Of a stretch of 64,000 bases of DNA, positions 44,859 to 53,900 are shown piece by piece (position 1 is the first letter of the stretch; the number at the start of each line of letters is the position of its first letter). Origin of the DNA: Saururus chinensis. Lineage: Eukaryota; Streptophyta; Magnoliopsida; Piperales; Saururaceae. The stretch spans positions 42,884,668-42,948,667 of the forward strand of contig CP141145.1 in the NCBI GenBank assembly GCA_035235625.1, read 5' to 3'. Both the position numbers and the translations under genes were made by a program. The notes under the pieces are model-generated. The model was not told the DNA's origin, made no database searches, and was given only the letters and a program-made list of their open reading frames with translations.

Positions 44859-45520
44859 TTTCCTTTGTTCTTTTTGTGTGCTTGGACAGGGCTTCTGAAA
44901 CCATCGCACAATTTTGTGGGACTGGAACCAAATTGGCATATCCGTCGTGCACTGGGAAGTACTCCAAACTTCTTTTGGTGTTTTTAATTGAAATAAGAAA
45001 GACTGGTAGACTGGTGCCTGCTACTTTACAGACAATGGTGAAAATAGAATATAGAAATTCTCCAGGTGGGAATCTGCGTCATGTTCACACAAGTTGGAGG
45101 GATCATATGCAACGATTCAACAAGGTCACATTCCTTCTGTCTGTATTTTCCCCGCAAGAGAAAATTCAGTCAAACCCGGATGGGGGCACCATAAAAAATC
45201 CCTGAACTAGGAGCCTATAATGTGATGCTATTTTTTTGGAAGCGCTCCAATCATATTTTATCTTGGTATTGATGCATGGAGCTTCTCTATCTATCAACTC
45301 TTAATTACATGTTATCTTTAGCTAAAACTTTTGAGGCAGAGACAAGGATTGAGCTGAAATTTTTGGGGCGTTGGCACACCTCATTTTGGTGCCCACTAAC
45401 ATATAATGGGATATGACGTAGTTATCATATAATGCTTGCAGTCTCGTCTATTTTGAGTGAAGTAGAAAAGCTCATTGATTCAAGCAAATTTGTTTTTCTT
45501 GCATAGAACTGATTCGCAAT

Positions 45521-45650
45521 CAGCACCAGGGGTGCCTGACCCTTGTCTCTCTGGTACTAATGCGTGCTTGCTCAAAGGGAGGGGCAGGTGGCGGGCTGAG
45601 AAAGTCCCTTTGAACCTTACCTGGGCAATGCCTGTGTAGCGAGTGTGCTG
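45521..45650 (+). promoter_or_regulatory. Second TPP riboswitch aptamer (distal, partly altered)
   Basis: This is a second copy of the same fold. P1 is a perfect 6-bp stem (CAGCAC at 45521-45526 with GTGCTG at 45645-45650). CCAGGGGTGCC, an extended P3 and CTGAGAAAGTCCCTTTGAACC are conserved. The pyrophosphate half is changed: the GAT of CCTGAT is TAC (45618-45620), P5 is CTGG/CCTG with a T-T mismatch (45622 and 45633), CGT is TGT (45635-45637), and AGG of AGGGA is AGC (45638-45640), which leaves a C-C mismatch in P4. TPP affinity is therefore probably reduced or lost. The altered strand CTTACCTGGG (45616-45625) can pair with 10 bases at the THIC donor (44594-44603). P3 and flanks differ strongly from aptamer 1, so the duplication is not very recent. 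Confidence 0.88.
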
Positions 45651-45679
45651 TTTGCCGATACTTCTGTGTTGTCTGGCAG

Positions 45680-46780
45680 CAGGATATTAGGCTGGTGCAC
45701 TCGCAATCTCTTGTTTGGGGCACCCATGTCCGTACCTGCCTTGTATGTGAATTAATGTTGAGTGCATCAAATATCTGGAATAAGGATGTGATTAACAAAG
45801 CCTCGCGTCCGAAGTCGGTAATTTGGTATGGCATATTTTTAGTTGACGTCTTACAATTCTGGAACTAGGAGTATGTAGTGTGTTAGAATGCCTTCTGGTT
45901 TTAGGTGTGCATTTTTTGTTAAGAACAAAAATCGTGGGTGGGATAGAGTTTTTAAGATTTTAACAGTAGACTAGCTCTAGATGACCAAGCTAATAAAATT
46001 TTAGCGACAGAACCTAACATACCCTTATTCTATTGCAAGATGAATCAACACAGTTCAGTGAACTATAAGGGCAAGAAAATCATGTAAAAGTTGTCTGCTG
46101 TCATTTCTTGATTTTTGTGAGCATTTTTGGTGGCCATTGCATAAATACCATGAGTTATTAAAAAATGAGCTATTAAAAAAGGAAAAATTATGTGTTAGAT
46201 CATAAAAGAAATATTTTTTTAATAGCTCGAGCTTTTAGGAAATTTGGTTATTTTATATGGTATGGGAGCTCTAACTCCATGTTAGAGGTCTTAGTTTAAG
46301 TCTTGTTGGAGGTGGTTATACCCTATTTATATTTTATGTGTCGTGTTTGATGGATGTTTGCATGTGAGGGGTGTTAGATTATAAAAAAAAATTAAAAAAA
46401 TTTATTATTTTTTTAATAGTTTGAGCTTTTGGGAAATATAATTATCTTACAATATGTGATTGAGTGCGTATTTTAGATATGTGTGAGCAACATTAATAGC
46501 TGATGGCATTCTTAGGGGGGTTAGAGATAACCTACCCACCCCCTGAATAACGAATACTGCATAGTCAAGATTGTGTGGCTGGTGCATGCTAATGGGCCCT
46601 TTGCAAAAATAGACAACCCTCGTTGTGAAACTTGTGTATAAGTAATAAATCAACCCCCGGTACTTGACATTCCGCCAAACGAATTAGTATATTTATATAA
46701 ATGTTAGCATATTAAGAGTTAGCATAAAGGAGTTAGAGTGGGGGCGCAAGATCTTACTAGGCGATTATTATAACTTGAGA
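45680..46780. other. Region downstream of THIC
   Basis: The first part is probably the long-form THIC 3' UTR. From about 45900 the sequence is AT-rich intergenic DNA with no supported gene. A loosely duplicated motif (ATTAAAAAA..TTTTTTTAATAG..GAGCTTT) occurs near 46190-46240 and 46380-46430. Confidence 0.45.
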
Positions 46781-46782
46781 GT

Positions 46783-47668
46783 TAGGGGTGTTCACAGACA
46801 GAAATGGACACGGACATAGGGTTGTCCGTGTTCGTTCGTTATTTGAATAACTTTTCTCCGTGTCTGCCTTAGTCTATAATATATTTTGTCCACGTTCATC
46901 CGTTACAGACACGGACAGACATGGACAAATATTTTGATACCGAAATTTTTATCTCAATCTAATTTTTTTAGAATTTCTATAACATGTAAAAGTTATTTTA
47001 ACATGTTACATAGGTACTAAAACTATGTTTTTAAGTTATATAATACTCATGTAGTATATTAATATGTTATATAAGTTTTAGATTTATATTTTCAAACTGT
47101 CCAGCACCTATGTAGTATATTAGGACTGTTCTAACATAGTACATAAGTATTAGATTCATGTTTTCAAATTGTTTGCAGCATGTTAAGACTATTCGAACAT
47201 GAAACATAAATATTTGATTTATGTTTTTAAATTGTCAAAATACCTATGTAGCATGTTAGGACTGTTCTAACACGGTACATAAGTACTGAATTCATATTTT
47301 CAAATTGTCAAGTGCCCATGTAGCATGTTAGAACTATTCTAATATGCTACATAAGTACTAGATTCATGTTTTCAAGTTATCAAATGTCTATGTAGCATAT
47401 TAGGACTGGCCTAAGATGCTACATAGGAACTAAATTTTATTTTTTTTCTAATAGTTAGTAATAATTACTACTATATTTAAGAAAATCTTAAGTAAGTGGC
47501 GGACGCGGACGTCCGCGAACACGGACAAGGGTATGTCCGTGTCCGTAGCTACCTAAAACTTTGTTCATGTCTGTTTCCGGCACGAACAAAAAATAATGTT
47601 CATTCTATATAAAAATGGACATAGACATGGACGGACATACGGACAACAGACGTCCATAAACATCCCTA
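46783..47668. mobile_element. Non-autonomous hAT-like DNA transposon
   Basis: The ends are TAGGGGTGTTCA (from 46783) and TAAACATCCCTA (to 47668), which fit the hAT terminal pattern. The flanking 8-base words TTGAGAGT (46775-46782) and TTGGGAGC (47669-47676) match at 6 of 8 positions, both differences being transitions, as expected for an aged hAT target duplication. Subterminal regions are rich in GGACA/TGTCC words in both orientations. The interior is a tandem hairpin array (46975-47440) with no transposase. Confidence 0.8.
46975..47440. repeat. Tandem array of ~72 bp hairpin-forming units
   Basis: About six diverged units follow the pattern ACATAAGTACTAGATTCATG, then TTTTCAAATTGTCAA, then a self-complementary part. 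The clearest example (about 47389-47425) is ATGTAGCATATTAGG, a five-base loop, then CCTAAGATGCTACAT. Each unit can fold on itself, and changes on one arm are often matched on the other. Confidence 0.8.
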
Positions 47669-47676
47669 TTGGGAGC

Positions 47677-49600
47677 ATGGTGGGAGGGTAGTAATAAGTG
47701 GTGGTGGCACCTTTGGATGATGTTGGTGCTGGTGGCGCTAAAGCTGTCCAAGGCCGGGGTTGAAGGCACAACTTTATTTGCCTTGAGGAGTTTTTCATCC
47801 TTTGCCGTCACATGAGTATGGATCTATATTATATCAAAATATACTCCCTCTGTTAGTTATATTTAATTTTTTAAAATAAACTAAAATTAATTATTTTTTT
47901 AGTTTATTTTAAAAAGTTAAATGTAACAATTAATTCGAGACAAATAAAATATGAATTTACCAATATATTGAGTTTCATTTAAGAACTCACTGAAAAAGTG
48001 AGTTGAAATTCTTGCATCCGCCTACAATGGTCCACATAAGCATTTGAGCATGCATGTTTGAATCATTTGGATTTAGATGAGGAACAACCAAGGGTTACAA
48101 GTGATGGCAGGGTCAAGTCATTTTGCATTCAACGTGAGTGCATTGCTCCTTTGGCCTTACTAATCATGGGAAGGTGCTAGAATTGAAGGGTTGTGCGAGA
48201 AATTGTTTTCTTCATTACGTCTGGCTTTTGATGTAGGCAAGAAAGGTACTATCGACATGAATGACAATATTGATGACCACGAATATGGGTATGTGTTGAT
48301 TGAAACAGACTTAAATTTTTTGATAGATAAAAAAATATTATAATTAATAATATATTATTATAATATTTTTTAGAGCATAATAAGATAATAAAAGGTTGTA
48401 TTTGTTGATATGAGTACTTTAAAATTAGTTTAATTTGAAATTATATACTATTACTTCCTCTGTCCTATATAAATTTTTACTCTCTTCATCTCATATTAAG
48501 TGTTCTGAAATTAGTTTATTTTGAAATTAAATAAGATGCGTAATATGAGTTACAAAAATATTATAGAGAAACTCCTACAGTAGATGTTTAAGTAAATGTA
48601 TAATTGTGGAGCATTATATTTAAAAATAATAATTATATAAATTGTATGGGCCCACCCGTATTGATTTCATATAGTTTTATTGTCATCTTTAAACATTTGA
48701 AGAGGTTGGGTTTGAATCGTGTTTTTGTTTTTAAGAAAAAATTAATTTTTTTAAAATAATAAAATAATTATCAATACATATTAGATGAATTTATAAGATA
48801 CGGCTAGTACAGCTGAAAGGTATCGAAGATTCTTTTGGGGATATACCACTGTTGTATAGTATTAGTCTCGACTAATATGGGTACATATTGATCGATATGT
48901 ACTTGTATCAACTGATACAACCTACTATAGATGTAAGTCACATTAGTGCCTGATGTTAGTGCTACAACTGGTGGTAGCAACATTGTATGTAGTGCATGCT
49001 TGATTGTCTTGCATGATAAGTGGGGGAGGGGGTAGTGGATAAATTATCAACGTGTTGGACCTCTAATAAATGAGTATGGTAAGGTAGATGGAAGGGGATA
49101 ACCAAAAGAAATAGAATTAATAATGTGTACATTTTTTATCTTAGATGTAACACTTAGGAGATAAACTTATGGAGTATATTTTGTTAATATTAGCATGTTC
49201 AAGGTCAGAGTGGATTCAAGTGGAGGCCAAATGTCATGCCCCCAAATTCACACATTTAGATATATTTTAAAAAAGTATGTAGTAAATATGAAATATTATG
49301 CAATAGTACCAAAAAAGAGTCCTCTACTCTTCTTTGGACTCTTTTTGATACTCCTAATCACTCAAAATACGTAATTCTTTCTCTTTATAAAGGTGCAACT
49401 GTCTCCCATGATTATAATTGCATAGCCACTCATGTTTTGCATCATAACTATGTCTAATAGTTTTATTGGTGCGCTTTTCGACATGTCAAACTTATTAAAA
49501 GTTATTCTTGTTTTCACTGATGCATTTATCGACATGTCAATGATTTATTTATCGTAAAAATAATATTAAAATAAATTTTATATTTTTAAAATAAATATAG
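47677..49600. other. AT-rich intergenic region with a small foldback element
   Basis: No gene is visible. A MITE-like foldback lies at 47844-47937: it starts CTCCCTCTGTTAG, and its AATTTTTTAAAATAAACT and AGTTTATTTTAAAAAGTT arms pair. At about 48451-48560, two partial left termini of similar elements (TTCCTCTGTCC and CTCTTCATCTCATATTAA) lie side by side. Confidence 0.5.
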
Positions 49601-49611
49601 AGTGTTACACC

Positions 49612-49765
49612 AAAAAGGGTAGAGGGAAACGTAAGATGACGTGGATGAAGTTAATAAAGAAAGATGTAATTATGTTATCTCTTTGAAGGAAGTTAGCACA
49701 AAATAGACTAGAATAAAGGCATAAGCTTCATGTTGTTGACCTCAAATTGTTATAAGAAGCCGCTT
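49612..49765 (+). mobile_element. 3' relic of a LINE (non-LTR) reverse-transcriptase ORF
   Basis: One plus-strand frame reads KKGRGKRKMTWMKLIKKDV, then after stops RKLAQNRLE and HKLHVVDLK. This is the worn form of the C-terminal end of plant LINE polyproteins, typically with an RGRPKKTW-like stretch, a KKD helix, a DR(N/A)xW motif and a closing IHVADP-like motif. Two in-frame stops and the short length show it is a dead fragment. Confidence 0.6.
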
Positions 49766-50007
49766 CTTAATTTTGATCACAATCAATAAAAGTGGTTATA
49801 AAATTATATTTGAAGTTTTTAACTTCTAATTTCACGCACTTACAAGGTCTTTTTGATAAAAAAAAAAATAAACTATCTATCTATTAATCAAAACTATTAC
49901 ATTGGATGTTGGCTACAAGATGGATTGTGGTGAACACTAGAACATACACATATGATAGGACCACCCTACGTCAAAGGGAAGAGTTTTTCTTGCTCATTGA
50001 CATCTAC

Positions 50008-50140
50008 GATACTGAAGCTAATGTGTGTATGTTATTGATCTTAAATATCAATAGATACTGAAGCTAATGTGTGTATGTTATTGATCTTAAATATCAATGG
50101 TTTCTCATGTACATTTTACATTGGGCTCATTGTCTTAAAG
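50008..50140. repeat. Dispersed palindromic repeat with internal 46 bp tandem copy
   Basis: The 46-base unit GATACTGAAGCTAATGTGTG...AATATCAATA is repeated directly (50008-50053 and 50054-50099). It is followed by the family tail (TTCTCATGTACATTTTACAT, then TGGGCTC). The internal duplication is nearly perfect and thus young. Confidence 0.75.
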
Positions 50141-51039
50141 GAGCATGACATACTGTATTAGACGTGTGCGTATTCTGTTTCCAGTTGGGAAACGGGCAGA
50201 CATGGGGGACCAGAATCCGTCCCCGTTCGATTCCTAGACGTTAGACCGGAAATAGTTTGGATTTGGACTTTAAAGACCTGACTAAACAAAATCTTGCAAA
50301 CCACTGATGACCTAACCCCTGCAGGAATTGGAGCAGGTTGTCACGTTTATCGGGGCACCTTCGCCGTGTTGTCCTGTTCTAATAAAGCTTTGTTCAATCA
50401 TCCGCTCCTGCACTCCACAAGCTGATTTGGTCTCTTCTGAACTGGTGGATAGCTTCTTCCAGTTGACGGTACGAGGCTCGATTTACTTGCTCGTCACCTT
50501 TTCCAATGCCATCTGAAAAGATCAAGGCTGCTGCATCATTAGTATTGCCATGGCTTCTCCATGTTCGCCGTTCCTAAAGCTCTCAGCATTTGTTTTCCAA
50601 AGTTCCCTCGAATGTTTTGTAATTTGTAGACATCTTGTTATCGCTTCGGATTACTTGACAGTAACATCAAGTAATGTAGTACGTATAACTTCGATAGGCT
50701 CATGATGTTTCCGTGTTTTAAATTTTAATTAGTCCACATAATTGCCATCCATTGTCTTGAAAAAGAAAAAAGAACCCGGCCTCGAACTTTTTAGTAGAAA
50801 CAGACGTGGAAACGGTCGACGTAACCCAGACGTGGTGAAATAAGACATCACGCCTAAATGAAATGGGCATAGGACACTGACGGAAATTATCCAAATAATC
50901 GATATTCTTCGCCATTTTACCGTTCTAAGTTAGTTCAGCTGCCTATGAAAAACCAACCTCCAAGCTGTTGTATGTTTTATCAAAGAACAAATTCGGCACT
51001 TTTAAACAGGTGTAATCCGTCAAAATGTTCTGTATTCTG
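50141..51039. other. Intergenic region and probable 3' UTR of the SPCS2 gene
   Basis: The part next to 51039 is probably 3' UTR of the minus-strand gene. The rest has no supported gene; the short frame at 50328-50516 has no recognisable motif. Confidence 0.4.
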
Positions 51040-52942
51040 TCATTTGTTCTTTCGAGCCTCACCAGCGTACTCATCAATTAACTTGTCAACATCTTTCCAG
51101 AATAAGCCTTCCACGAGAACTCCATCCCGAGTGAACCTGAAAATTGAACAAAATTTTTTAAGTTCATTGCTTTTGTAATCCCTTATTTGGCACTGTACTG
51201 CTAAGCTGCAGACACGTTATGTATCAACTAGGAAAAAACAATCATTAATGAGATCTGGTACAAACCATTTGGTGACACTCTTTGTGAGCTCGGCAGGCTT
51301 GTTGGCAGAAATGGATTTAGGATCTGAACTGGCAACAGTGAGAGTATACATATCGGAGAATCTTGGAAACTTAGAGGAAACCACCAGTCCTGTTCTGTTG
51401 AATGATCCCTGGGAAATAAAAACATCACATGTAACTTAGAAGGAAAAGAACCCAGATAGAAGAAGATCAACGCATTCATCAAAATAAGTCCCAAGAATTC
51501 TTGCATATACACACTCTGCCATTCAAAAACCATTTCCTCTCGCCTTTTCTTCCCACCGTTCAAAAACCTCCGCTAAACAAATTTAAAATAAATAAATTCA
51601 CCAAACCAAGTTACTCTATGTAGAAATCAAACCTGCCTCACCAAGAAGCAATTTTATACAATTTTTATTGACTACATATTACTTAAACCTTGCTTCAGCA
51701 GCCAGACTACCTAACAAACACAATAACCTTGTTCCTTTTTTACTTTGGTATCTAGTTCTGTGTGTTAAATGTCCAAAATGCATCCAACAACCTTAGAACA
51801 ATAATAGCGGGAAAAAGGCATAACAGTAGAAAATAAAGATGATGACTGAACTATTCCGTACTAGAGATGCAAGAATTTTGTTGGAGAAATAAAAATTTCG
51901 ATTAAATACAGCCCATCCCTGAATACACAATAGAGTCACAATTAGCTGGTATCTGAAAGGAAAAAGAAGAAAACAAAACCTGTTCAGGTTTCAATAACAT
52001 AACTATTTTAATCTAATGATAAGGAGAAAAGACCTAAATGTAACACTTCTATATCATGTGACCTGAATGATTGGGTAAAATACAATTAATAGACTTGGAC
52101 CTCTTATGTCATGTCAATAACACAGACAACTTTAACTCCGAAGGACATCAAATCAATACAGTCGGTAAACAGTTTGATTAAAATGCCCGCGGAAGAGTTA
52201 CACATGTAAGCTGTCTCAAGTGTGTTTTCAATTGATTCAAACATTATTAATTTCCGATCTCAACTTCACAATTTAATTTCACCTTCTACTCTCAAAGGGC
52301 CAACTCAAGGATGAAATGACGTTCAGACTACAAATGTATATATCTAAAACAACAAACACAGGATTTAACCTTCCCAAACCCATCATAGACACAGCTAACA
52401 CACCTCTGGAGGATAAGTGAAGAGAATGGCATTCTTCTCCTTAGTGTAGACTAACAACTGCAGCAACCCGTTGCATAGCACGTATGTGTTTCTAGAGTCA
52501 AGTATCAACAAAAACACCAATACCTGATCATTGTTCAAGGAGAAATAAGAGTTATAGTCATAAATTTCATTAGGCTTGAAGAGGATATAATATGATGCAT
52601 CCAATAAGAAAATTCTTGTTCTCTGGGAATTTCTTTGGGTAGAACTGCGCAACAAGTGCAATTGCAATTATGATTGTTCCCATAAAGAGCCGGATATTGC
52701 TCATTCTCACATTTTCCTTGTACCCTCGACTGGTAACAATCTGCAATTAACATGTGAAAAAATGTAAACAGAATATCCTTTAAACATATATCAAGAAACT
52801 CTCTAGGAAAGTAATAAATATCCGAATCTCTTATTTCAACCTCGGTCACATATTCATCAAGAAGGTGTTTGATGGAGTGCGGATCCATCAGATTTGCCTT
52901 CTTGGGGGTGCTTTTCGTGGAGTTGTCATTACCGCTGGCCAT
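51040..52942 (-). CDS. Signal peptidase complex subunit 2 (SPC25 / SPCS2)
   Basis: Five exons on the minus strand join in frame to 191 residues: 52942-52841, 52740-52589, 52485-52404, 51408-51266 and 51136-51040. The protein starts MASGNDNSTKSTPKKANLMD and continues HSIKHLLDE and IVTSRGYKENVRMSN. Two membrane segments follow (LFMGTIIIAIALVAQFY and a stretch from FLIGCIILYVLCNG), then YTKEKNAILFTYPPE, a lumen-side GLVVSSKFPRFSDMYTLTV segment and the DGVLVEGLFWKDV end. Length and order match Arabidopsis SPC25 (about 192 residues). This non-catalytic subunit helps the ER signal peptidase process secretory proteins. Intron 2 is an AT-AC intron of the minor class (listed separately). An intron-containing 5' UTR is likely upstream. 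Confidence 0.95.
52486..52588 (-). other. U12-type AT-AC intron in the SPCS2 gene
   Basis: On the minus strand the intron begins ATATCCTC and ends AAACAC. ACTTGAC, close to the U12 branch motif (CCTTRAC), places the branch A 12 bases from the 3' end. No GT donor exists nearby, and reading on meets a stop codon. Removing exactly these 103 bases restores the frame (CIILY/VLCNGLLQL) at the length expected for the family. Confidence 0.88.
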
Positions 52943-53900
52943 TATTTTTGCACTCTTCCAGGCTTTGGACCCTAGGGAAACTAGAAATCCATATGAGAAG
53001 CAGCAACTTCATTAGAGATGATAGATGTTAACTGATAACAAAATCATCAAAATGACGGACATGAAATTCGCTGTGTGTCATTATAAAAGTTGCATACTGA
53101 GTTATAAATCTTAGTAGAAACTGCCCAAACTGAAACACGACAGCATCTCCAAATACTGTTGTATAAAACTAAGATAATAGAGCTATGTCTGAAATGAGAA
53201 TCTTAGACTTCCTGCCAACTGAAGTACACCAATGTCAACAGTCAAAATTATACTTGACACAAACGTTTTCTGCAACCCACCCAGTGGGGGTATAAAAATT
53301 TGCAAATAATAATCAGCTATATAGAATGACCAGATAAGAAATTTTGAAGTCAAAAGTCCCCACTTTAGCTTCCTAAAACGAAAAATAAAACCCCACGAAA
53401 GAATCAAGGGAATAAAAAACAGATATTGAAACTGAGAGTGAATAACCGAGCCTTAAAGGTGTAGCTAGGTAAGAGAGATTAGTGGAAATGCCAAATTCAC
53501 ACCCATTCATATGCAGATAAACACAAACTCATCATTGATACAACATAGATTAAATAATCATAATTTATTATTCAATGGAAGATGAACATCATATATATTA
53601 TATTACAGAAAAGAACATGGCTAACAAATTGGCTAGTAACTCAGGCATCTATTAAAAATAGTATTATGAGTCGGAAATGGGAAGCGAAGAGGAATCAATC
53701 TAGGGCCAATTCTGAGGGATGACAAAGACAAGGGAGAGAATGCCAGACTAGAAGGGGCGAATTTGCCTAGCAAGTGAGACAAAAAAAAGTGAGAAAAGGG
53801 ACAAGCAAGAGAGCATAACATAGAGATGAGGGTACCTGTAGCTGGATCCAGATGAGGTGATCTACACCCGCTAGGGCCCGAGGGTGTAATGAGCTGCAGT
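52943..53900 (-). promoter_or_regulatory. SPCS2 5' UTR with probable leader intron
   Basis: On the minus strand an acceptor TTCCCTAG ends at 52972, leaving a 29-base leader exon before the ATG. A donor CTACAG/GTACCC at 53836/53835 could open an intron of about 864 bases. The first leader exon would lie just above 53836. This is inferred from splice signals only; no reading frame in the interval looks real. Confidence 0.5.

Noticed and set aside
44852..45205. 117-codon open frame between the two aptamers
   Set aside because: No recognisable protein features. It lies in the THIC 3' region and overlaps riboswitch sequence.
46975..47440. Regular repeated units resembling a CRISPR array
   Set aside because: The units are contiguous with no unique spacers and lie inside a plant hAT-like element, so this is tandem duplication.
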